Source: Veillonella sp. VA139
Lineage (GTDB): Bacteria; Bacillota; Negativicutes; Veillonellales; Veillonellaceae
Reading direction: 5' to 3'
Length of the DNA stretch: 48,699 bases
Assembly (NCBI RefSeq): GCF_003992005.1
Contig: NZ_RQVL01000017.1
Location: 1-48,699 of the forward strand
Shown: one piece after another, positions 43,099-48,699 of the stretch
Position numbering within the stretch: position 1 is the stretch's first letter
Layout of the letters: every line of letters starts with the position of its first letter
Made by a program: the position numbers and the translations under genes
The notes under the pieces: generated by a model
The model's database searches: none
What the model saw: the letters and a program-made list of their open reading frames with translations, nothing else
Told to the model about the DNA's origin: nothing

Positions 43099-43315
43099 CT
43101 CGAAAATAAATATGCTTGTAGTCAATATAACTAGGCGATGGAATACTTTCAAATTGTCTACGAAGAAGCAAAGGGATTAGATATGTTTAAGGGGTTATAT
43201 AATTAATATGTGGCAAGGAATTTTTTCAGGCTTTTTATGGGCCTCAGACACGGTGCTCATGAACACAGTGTTTATGAATGATATAAATTTAGCAATACTA
43301 CCATTGATTATGGCG
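43099..43315 (+). repeat. Direct repeat copy 2: licA 3' fragment and licB 5' end
   Basis: Partner of 32291-32507, offset 10,808 bp. The licA part (43099-43206) holds an in-frame TAG at the position of TAT in the intact gene, so it is not functional. The licB part is the intact gene start. Confidence 0.9.
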
Positions 43316-44107
43316 GGTATTCATGATTTAATTAGTGTATTTGTAATTACCTTAATAATGGCAGTATCGAAGAATATTCATCATGTAATAAGAGATATTC
43401 AATCAAAGGGGGCCAAATTTATAGGGATGGCTGCGTTATTAGGCGGTCCTATTGGATTATCAGCCTATATATTAGCCATTTATTTCTTAGGGCCCTTCTT
43501 AGTGTGCGTTATTACTTCCCTATATCCAGCCATTGGTTCTGTATTAGCGAATCTTTTCTTGGGAGAGCGGCGAAAAGTGTATCAGTGGATTGCTTTAGGT
43601 GTTTCTATTGGTGCGGTCATTCTCTTAGGGATTACTTATGATAGTGCCATACAGAATATTTGGTTAGGTCTAGTAGCGGCTATTATGTGTGCAGTGGCTT
43701 GGGGATCAGAAGCGGTTATCTGTTCTTGGACACTAGGTAAATATGACTTACAAGATACAAGTGCCTTGTGGATTCGACAATCATCGTCTACGGTAGTTAG
43801 TGCTATGATTGTTGGAGGACTTATACTTGGAGGACTCTCAATAGGTACGGTAGGTGACCTCATTTTAGATAAGGTAAATTGGCTAGTGGTTGCTGCTACA
43901 TGTGGTGCCTTATCGTATATGTTCTACTATAAATCTATTAGTAACATTGGTGCTAGTCGGGCTATGGCAGTTAATAGTAGTTATAGCGGATTTGCTATTT
44001 TAATTAATATGTTATTTTGGGGAGTTGTGCCTAGCTATCAAGAAATTATTTTAGGTATATTGATTGTAGGCGGAGGAATTGTATCTGCATATGATTACAA
44101 GAAATGA
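43208..44107 (+). CDS. licB: LicB-like choline permease (EamA/DMT family)
   Basis: 299 aa with about ten transmembrane helices, the usual drug/metabolite transporter layout. The N-terminal GIFSGFLWASDTVLMN and the repeat of two EamA halves (AKFIGMAALLGGPIGLSAYI near 74-93, YKSISNIGASRAMAVNSSYS near 241-260) resemble LicB of Haemophilus, which imports choline for phosphocholine decoration. It precedes licC, overlapping by 17 nt, and a licA remnant lies just upstream. The ribosome-binding site AAGGGG is further from the ATG than usual. Confidence 0.9.
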   Translation: MWQGIFSGFLWASDTVLMNTVFMNDINLAILPLIMAGIHDLISVFVITLIMAVSKNIHHVIRDIQSKGAKFIGMAALLGGPIGLSAYILAIYFLGPFLVCVITSLYPAIGSVLANLFLGERRKVYQWIALGVSIGAVILLGITYDSAIQNIWLGLVAAIMCAVAWGSEAVICSWTLGKYDLQDTSALWIRQSSSTVVSAMIVGGLILGGLSIGTVGDLILDKVNWLVVAATCGALSYMFYYKSISNIGASRAMAVNSSYSGFAILINMLFWGVVPSYQEIILGILIVGGGIVSAYDYKK

Positions 44108-44900
44108 GTTTCATAGACTATTAGAAGAAAAGCAATATGAACGATTACAAGACTACAAAGTAGATAATGCTGTGATTATGGCGGCAGGCCTTTCCAAAAG
44201 ATTTGCACCAGTGAGTGGCTATTGTCCCAAAGGGCTTACTCTGGTGAAAGGGGAAGTGTTGATTGAACGACAAATTTGGCAATTACAAGAAGCTGGCATT
44301 ACCGATATATATGTTGTTGTAGGCTATAAAAAAGAGTTGTTCTGCTACTTACAAGACAAGTATGATGTAAAAATTATAGAAAATAATCAGTATAATGTTA
44401 AAGATAACCCTCAATCTTTGTATTTGGTGAAGGATATTTTAAGAAATACCTATATTTGCTCTGTAGATAATTATTATCCTGAAAGCCCTTTTAATTCATA
44501 TGAATATAAGGGATACTATTCTTCTATTCATGTGGAAGGGAAAACCAATGAGTGGTGTATAACAACTGATGAAGAAGGACATATTACAGATGTATCTATT
44601 GGCGGATGTGATGCGGATATTATGTTAGGTCATGTGTATTTTGATAAACACTTCAGTGAGCAATTTGTTACGTTATTAGAGCAGTTAGAAAATAGTAGTG
44701 ACTATTGGCATCACGTATGGGAATATTTATATATTCATAACATGGATGTATTGACGTTAGAAATACGAAAGTATGAAGGACAACAAATTTTGGAGTTTGA
44801 CTCAGTAGATGAGGCAGTAGCATTTGACAATGAATTTTTACAACATAATAGTGAAGAAGAATGTTTAGGAAGGGGCAGTAATAAAATAACCCACAAATGA
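44091..44900 (+). CDS. licC: LicC-like phosphocholine cytidylyltransferase
   Basis: 269 aa. N-terminal NTP-transferase: NAVIMAAGLSKRFAPVSGYCPKGLTLVKGE near 25-54 (the AGxxxRF and PKGLL signature), then an IYVVVGYKKELF strand. The C-terminal region SDYWHHVWEYLYIH and ILEFDSVDEAVAFDNEF are typical of LicC and CTP:phosphocholine enzymes. It makes CDP-choline from phosphocholine for LicD. ATG 44091 is chosen; TTG 44079 is an alternative. The intact copy of the relic at 32508-33000. Confidence 0.9.
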   Translation: MITRNEFHRLLEEKQYERLQDYKVDNAVIMAAGLSKRFAPVSGYCPKGLTLVKGEVLIERQIWQLQEAGITDIYVVVGYKKELFCYLQDKYDVKIIENNQYNVKDNPQSLYLVKDILRNTYICSVDNYYPESPFNSYEYKGYYSSIHVEGKTNEWCITTDEEGHITDVSIGGCDADIMLGHVYFDKHFSEQFVTLLEQLENSSDYWHHVWEYLYIHNMDVLTLEIRKYEGQQILEFDSVDEAVAFDNEFLQHNSEEECLGRGSNKITHK

Positions 44901-44945
44901 AATAGAGGAAAGTTGATCAAAATGTATCAACTTTCCTTTATTTTT
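44901..44945 (+). terminator. Terminator after licC; left member of a hairpin pair
   Basis: AATAGAGGAAAGTTGAT (44901-44917) pairs with ATCAACTTTCCTTTATT (44926-44942), then TTTTT. A near-copy lies at 47265-47313, on the other side of the CBASS operon. Confidence 0.9.
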
Positions 44946-45022
44946 AGGTTTTTTAATAAATGATGGGGAAACTCTTATTAGACTAACGCCATTATATTAA
45001 AAAGATTTACATATTAGAACTG

Positions 45023-46330
45023 TTAAATGCCCCCGATAGGTACATTAATTTTATCTCTAGCTACACAAATGCCATTTTTTATTAAATAGCATTCTACATA
45101 ATGATTTCCCTCGAAATTCGTATGTTCATTTTGCGTTTTAAGATTACTTTTCAGGATGTTGCCACGTACCATGTTTCTTTTTATTGCTTCATTTCCTACA
45201 TTTCTTACTTTCCACCAAATATCATATGGTGCGGGACACGATGTTTTTTGTATTTTAAATTCTAATTGTTTATTATGACTGAGATATCCTTCAAAATCTC
45301 GTAACCAAAATGGCCTCCAACCATTTTGGATAACTAAACAATTAATATCTAGATTATAACGAATATCCACAGTAGCTAGCTGCTCTATAAATTGCTCTGA
45401 ATGTGTATTATTATAATTTTCATTATATGATAAGGAGCTATAATTTTTTGTTTCCAGACTCTTAATCTTAGGAAATTTTAATCCTAATAAATCTCTTAAG
45501 GCTGTATTCATCTCCTTTGAAGTGGAATCTTTTATATTTGATAATAGATTATATGCCTTATCTGCTTTTTTTACGAACTCACCGTTATGAGAATTATGGA
45601 CTTGTTGATTACTTCCGACAGCAAACCAATATTCTTGGTTAGGATTTTTTTGCTTAAGAAACTTATATAGTGATATTAAAATTTCAAGATAATCTTCAGT
45701 GTTATAATTTGTAAAATAGTCATTTTCTTTAAAAAAGTTATATACTAAGGTATCGATTAGAAGACCTCCTATTCCAAATCCTACAGTATTTTTCCAGCTT
45801 CGTACAATATGACAAAAATCATAGTACAGTCCAGATGACTGCTGATTACAAGAAACGCATGTAGTTTGCTCGCTAAATGGATCTGTAATTTCCCAACTAC
45901 CACCATCATGTGTATCAGGATACTTAAATGTATTGTTTGATTGCATAAAGCCAGGAACTAACTCTACAGTATACTTAGTAAACTGAATAACAACTACTTG
46001 ACCATCTCCACTGATTTTAGTTTTGGGGAAGCTTTCCTCAAGAACAGATTTTACATCTTGGAGAAGAGCTGACTGGCCATTACTTTTATAATTATTATAC
46101 TGTGTAAATATCTCGCTTGGCATATCAAATATTAGGTCTAAATCGCTATTACCTGATATAGCAGTATTTCTTCCGACAGAGCCAACTATATACATATGTA
46201 ATTCGCCTTCATTATCAAGATTATAATAATGTTTGTTTAATTTTTTTGCTAAATTTTTAGCAGTTTTTTTCATATCTTCTAAGTTATCTAGACTAATATT
46301 TTTACAGAAAGTGTTAAAGTCATTAGACAT
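45023..46330 (-). CDS. CBASS CD-NTase (SMODS with AGS-C sensor domain)
   Basis: 435 aa. The nucleotidyltransferase signature GSVGRNTAISGNSDLDLIFD near 50-69 has the helix-turn GS and the DxD metal ligands; the third acidic residue is in YTVELVPG near 120-127. The C-terminal 110 residues, from NGWRPFWLRDFEGYL through CPAPYDIWWKVRNVGNEA to HYVECYLIKNGICVARDKI, match the AGS-C sensor module that occurs in many bacterial cGAS/DncV-like enzymes. On phage infection such enzymes make a cyclic oligonucleotide that activates an effector, here the SLATT protein 3 nt upstream. The start is at 46330; AAGGAGG lies inside the end of the upstream gene with a longish 13-nt spacing. Confidence 0.9.
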   Translation of the reverse strand: MSNDFNTFCKNISLDNLEDMKKTAKNLAKKLNKHYYNLDNEGELHMYIVGSVGRNTAISGNSDLDLIFDMPSEIFTQYNNYKSNGQSALLQDVKSVLEESFPKTKISGDGQVVVIQFTKYTVELVPGFMQSNNTFKYPDTHDGGSWEITDPFSEQTTCVSCNQQSSGLYYDFCHIVRSWKNTVGFGIGGLLIDTLVYNFFKENDYFTNYNTEDYLEILISLYKFLKQKNPNQEYWFAVGSNQQVHNSHNGEFVKKADKAYNLLSNIKDSTSKEMNTALRDLLGLKFPKIKSLETKNYSSLSYNENYNNTHSEQFIEQLATVDIRYNLDINCLVIQNGWRPFWLRDFEGYLSHNKQLEFKIQKTSCPAPYDIWWKVRNVGNEAIKRNMVRGNILKSNLKTQNEHTNFEGNHYVECYLIKNGICVARDKINVPIGGI

Positions 46331-46333
46331 GAT

Positions 46334-46891
46334 TTATTTAAGTCCTCCTTTTAAGTGATTTGGAAGAAAATGATCTATTTCTTCGTCTGTATATGTGTAT
46401 TCATCTTTCAGCCTTAAAGCTTTATATGCTTTTTCAACTGCGCTATCTGTCGTAGAAGGGGCATCATGGTATAGTTGGTTTAAGGTAGTTATAACTTGTT
46501 CATACTCTAATATTGTTTGCTTTAATTTAAAATCTAAATGTAATTTTGCTATGATGTGCAAAAGTTGATTTCTTACTATAACAAACTTATTGGCAGCAAA
46601 TCGATGCTGAGTTTCTAGTTTTTTTAGGTCAAAGGTTTTTAAGTACGTATTAAGAATGAAGGCGGCTGTAGATATCAAAACTGTTAAAAACTTTGTTAAA
46701 TATTCATCACAAAAAAAGATTGTTATAGCCCCACATGCGGTAATGCCATCAATAATAATGCTAGCTGTTTTGAAACATTTATATCTTGATGCATATATAT
46801 CTGCCTGCTTTTCTTGTATTTTATGAGTCCACACTACACTTGCAAAGTTTTGTCGTACCTCGTCGAGTAGTACTTTAGATTTTTGCTTCAT
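46334..46891 (-). CDS. SLATT-domain two-helix membrane effector of CBASS
   Basis: 185 aa. An N-terminal helix (VRQNFASVVWTHKIQEKQADIYASRY near 12-37), two hydrophobic helices (about 42-59 IIIDGITACGAITIFF, and 67-82 FLTVLISTAAFILNTY), and a long helical region (LETQHRFAANKFVIVRNQLL near 92-111) follow the SLATT layout (SMODS- and SLOG-associated two-transmembrane effector). SLATT proteins are thought to form pores or disrupt the membrane when a cyclic nucleotide binds, causing cell death. It is the first gene of a two-gene operon; ATG follows GGAGGT. No Cap2/Cap3 ancillary genes are present, so this is the minimal type. Confidence 0.85.
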   Translation of the reverse strand: MKQKSKVLLDEVRQNFASVVWTHKIQEKQADIYASRYKCFKTASIIIDGITACGAITIFFCDEYLTKFLTVLISTAAFILNTYLKTFDLKKLETQHRFAANKFVIVRNQLLHIIAKLHLDFKLKQTILEYEQVITTLNQLYHDAPSTTDSAVEKAYKALRLKDEYTYTDEEIDHFLPNHLKGGLK

Positions 46892-47264
46892 ACCATACCT
46901 CCGTATACTATAAAAAAATTACCTTAACATCATATGGGACTATCTTAACAAACAATATGAATCTGATAAGGGAGATTCTAATGATGTGTTATAATTATTT
47001 TCAATGATATTATATAGCATGCTTATTCTGCTCTCTATATTATACCAGAATGTTATCAATAATTTATACGGAAACTGATAGTTTATGTTTACATAATAGT
47101 AATGACAGAGCTGTAGAAATTGTTGTTATTAAAATTTTAGAATTATATATAAGTGCTATCATAAGAATGTACAAAAATGATGATATAACGATGTATAGTT
47201 TTTATATTAATTAAAAACGACAGAGTGAGAAAGTACGTTAGTACAAAATGCTTGTAGGAAAAAT
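46892..47264. other. 373-nt AT-rich region upstream of the CBASS operon
   Basis: It holds the CBASS promoter region (minus strand, not confidently located; a TATAGT lies 20-30 nt before the start of the effector gene). No other gene, repeat or RNA is seen; scattered short A/T runs only. Confidence 0.5.
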
Positions 47265-47313
47265 AAAATAGAGGAAAGTTGATTAAAAAGCATCAACTTT
47301 CCTCTATTTTTTT
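47265..47313. terminator. Second hairpin, near-copy of the licC terminator
   Basis: AAAATAGAGGAAAGTTGAT (47265-47283) pairs with ATCAACTTTCCTCTATTTT (47292-47310), perfect 19-bp arms, then TTT. Similar to 44901-44945. It is the right boundary of the CBASS cassette. Confidence 0.85.
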
Positions 47314-48392
47314 GGCTCTTTGTCAAATGTGGGGGATACTCATATAAAAAGCTCTTAGCACTAGCTATTTAAATAGCTAGTGCTATTCTTTTTGCTCAAT
47401 AAAAGTATACGAACTCTGAAGCGTTCAAAATGGCGCAACCCATAACTTATTCTCTTTAATACTTTGATATTATTATTACATCCTTCTGCAAACCCATTGG
47501 AATAGGCTAATACAAAGGCATTAACAATTTGAGGGAACCAACTAATAAAGGAGACTTTAAAATTACTAAACTCTGGTAGATGACTGCTTTCTACTGCTTT
47601 TAACCATAATTGTATGTACCTTTCTATGTTAGGTATGCTGTATATTTTAAATATCTTTCTAAAGGCTAATCTAAGCCCATAGGCCCGCCGTAGGTCATCG
47701 GATATATGTAATATTTTTAGCAGCTTTACTCGCTCGAGAGCCCAATCGACCAAGCGACACACATGGTAACGATCTGCCACAATATGTGCGTGAGGGAACA
47801 TAGTTTGCACCACTAACCTAAATAATGGAGACATATCCATAACGATGTATTTAACCTGTTCTCTAGCCTCTTTAGAAAAGGTTTTGAAGTATTGGATAAG
47901 AGCTTGCGTATCTCGTTTGGGTAAAATATCTACGATAGAATGACTGTTTAAATCGGTTATGATAACTTGGTACATTTGACCTTCGGCATTCCCTTTATAT
48001 TCATCGATACCCAGTACAGTAGGCAATTGTGTAGGCCTTGGAATGGCTAATTTAGAGCAATACAGAATGACTGTAGATACAGAGACGTCACTGCGTTTAG
48101 CCATCTCAGTGTAGGATCCTTTTTCACCTAATTGTCTAAATAGATACTCCATATTAGTTTTACTGAGTCGCAAATAGCGGCAAACAAAAGGGTTCTTTTC
48201 TATGAAAGTATGATTACATTCCTGGCACTTGTAACGTCTCTGTAAGTAGGTAGCAGTCACTCTGTGATGCTGTGCAGCACCAAACTTAACATCTCTCGGA
48301 CGTTTACCTTTTAACTTTCTAGTGCTTGCTCCACAATGTGGACATACTTGCTCAGCTACCGGCATCTCAAGTGTATAGTGAATAGAACCATC
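47314..48392 (-). mobile_element. ISL3-family element, 5'-truncated
   Basis: The 3' end GGCTCTTTGTCAAATGTG (47314-47331) is an ISL3-type terminal repeat. A 14-bp perfect palindrome (47357-47384) around the transposase stop codon serves as a terminator hairpin. At the other end no terminal repeat is seen: upstream of the ATG the frame still reads DGSIHYTLE back to a stop near 48395, resembling internal N-terminal ISL3 sequence. The 5' end and about 50 codons are missing, apparently cut by the ISLre2-like element that starts right after. Confidence 0.75.
47361..48365 (-). CDS. ISL3-family transposase, probably N-terminally truncated
   Basis: 334 aa against about 400 for full-length ISL3 transposases. 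N-terminal zinc finger CPHCG near 8-12 and CQECNHTF near 47-54; an HTH around 85-110; catalytic DDE: IDEYKG near 120, MDMSPLF near 176, and GFAEGCNNNIKVLKR near 292-306. HVCRLVDWAL near 201-210 is also typical. The frame continues upstream of the first ATG, suggesting that the natural start has been lost. Since catalytic residues and the zinc-binding region remain, some activity cannot be excluded, but the missing 5' end makes mobility unlikely. Confidence 0.85.
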   Translation of the reverse strand: MPVAEQVCPHCGASTRKLKGKRPRDVKFGAAQHHRVTATYLQRRYKCQECNHTFIEKNPFVCRYLRLSKTNMEYLFRQLGEKGSYTEMAKRSDVSVSTVILYCSKLAIPRPTQLPTVLGIDEYKGNAEGQMYQVIITDLNSHSIVDILPKRDTQALIQYFKTFSKEAREQVKYIVMDMSPLFRLVVQTMFPHAHIVADRYHVCRLVDWALERVKLLKILHISDDLRRAYGLRLAFRKIFKIYSIPNIERYIQLWLKAVESSHLPEFSNFKVSFISWFPQIVNAFVLAYSNGFAEGCNNNIKVLKRISYGLRHFERFRVRILLLSKKNSTSYLNS

Positions 48393-48517
48393 TTAATTAA
48401 CTTTCATATATTTAATATGTTAGTGTAAAATGTTTATGGGAAAATAAAATAGCAAAAGAAAGTCATCCTTTGTTACAATGAATGTGTCAAAAAACTCAAA
48501 GCAAAGGAGACCTTCTT

Positions 48518-48699
48518 ATGGAATTTATTTTACAACAAGTAGCAGATATTTGCATTGATTTTTTTAATTTTTCTGAAAGCAAGATATTTAATGATGAAGA
48601 AATGTACTCATTCTTCCATCTCATGGAAGACTTTTCAACCTTAATAAATGGTGTTGCAATTATGATGCTAGAGGTTTTTTTATCTAAATTAGATGACCA
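48518..48699 (+). CDS. ISLre2-like transposase, N-terminal part (runs off the window)
   Basis: ATG 48518, preceded by AAAGGAGA, begins MEFILQQVADICIDFFNF and continues 60 codons to the last base with no stop. The helical, acidic start with DDE/LDD-type segments (MYSFFHLMEDFSTLING, LSKLDD) resembles the N-terminus of ISLre2/UPF0236 transposases. If correct, the full-length parent of the relics at 12703, 15301 and 42925 may begin here. The family is inferred; the catalytic residues are outside the window. The element's 5' end should lie in the interval 48393-48517, AT-rich and without a clear terminal repeat. Confidence 0.55.
   Translation, partial: MEFILQQVADICIDFFNFSESKIFNDEEMYSFFHLMEDFSTLINGVAIMMLEVFLSKLDD

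Noticed and set aside
46892..46960. Specific CBASS promoter
   Set aside because: A TATAGT is present on the minus strand, but no matching -35 lies at 16-18 nt, so no site is assigned.
48371..48389. GGTTCTATTCACTATACAC (minus strand) as the second ISL3 terminal repeat
   Set aside because: The match to the other end is weak, there is no target duplication, and the bases read as transposase N-terminal codons in frame.

Overview
The window looks like a chromosomal segment of Veillonella or a close relative (Negativicutes, diderm Firmicutes). The main reasons are an OmpM-type porin with an N-terminal SLH domain (15564-16835), a Firmicutes-style mfd / SpoVB-like flippase / mazG / HU gene order (1051-7012), AT-rich DNA with strong AAGGAGG ribosome-binding sites, and diderm surface genes (LPS-type glycosyltransferases, sialic acid and phosphocholine genes). 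The genus is inferred from family content; no search was run.

Layout. 1-663: end of an rRNA operon (23S 3' end, 5S) and a tRNA-Trp/Arg/Leu cluster with its own promoter and terminator. 718-8788: housekeeping genes. 8919-10675: two small toxin-antitoxin loci, a Panacea-type antitoxin whose MazF/PemK-like partner carries an in-frame stop, and hicAB. 10682-12700: an ABC-F protein. 12703-15351: an RNase H-RnlA fusion toxin with RnlB, bracketed by decayed ends of an ISLre2-like element. 15370-22734: the OmpM porin, a BcrC-like phosphatase, a higBA-type locus with a third small gene, a CbiK-like protein lacking a key histidine, and an LTA-synthase-like membrane enzyme. 22935-24070: an Abi_2 HEPN protein preceded by its own promoter and a short structured RNA ending in a terminator, resembling the abiF RNA arrangement.

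24102-37942 is a surface-glycan cluster: RmlB-like dehydratase, PIG-L deacetylase, five glycosyltransferases plus a sialyltransferase-like protein, LicD and LicA (phosphocholine), and neuB-neuC-neuA (sialic acid). The genes could put phosphocholine and sialic acid, both host-like groups, on lipooligosaccharide. The lic genes are split: licA is followed by a doubly deleted licBC relic (32400-33000), while intact licB and licC lie 10.8 kb away (43208-44900), preceded by a second copy of the licA 3' end. The two copies form a direct repeat with a constant offset of 10,808 bp; recombination between them would remove the sialic acid genes and a defence operon and rebuild licABC.

38182-42907, inside that bracketed block, is a three-gene operon of a protein with two GHKL ATPase domains and a histidine-kinase-like core, a receiver-like protein with a large unassigned C-terminus, and a complete m5C DNA methyltransferase. 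I do not recognise it as a named defence system, and it is the best candidate here for something undescribed. 45023-46891 is a compact CBASS operon (SLATT effector and an AGS-C-type CD-NTase) between two near-identical hairpins. The right edge holds a 5'-truncated ISL3 transposase and the start of an ISLre2-like transposase that runs off the window.

Many start codons were moved downstream of the longest open frame to the ATG/GTG/TTG with a proper ribosome-binding site; each case is stated.
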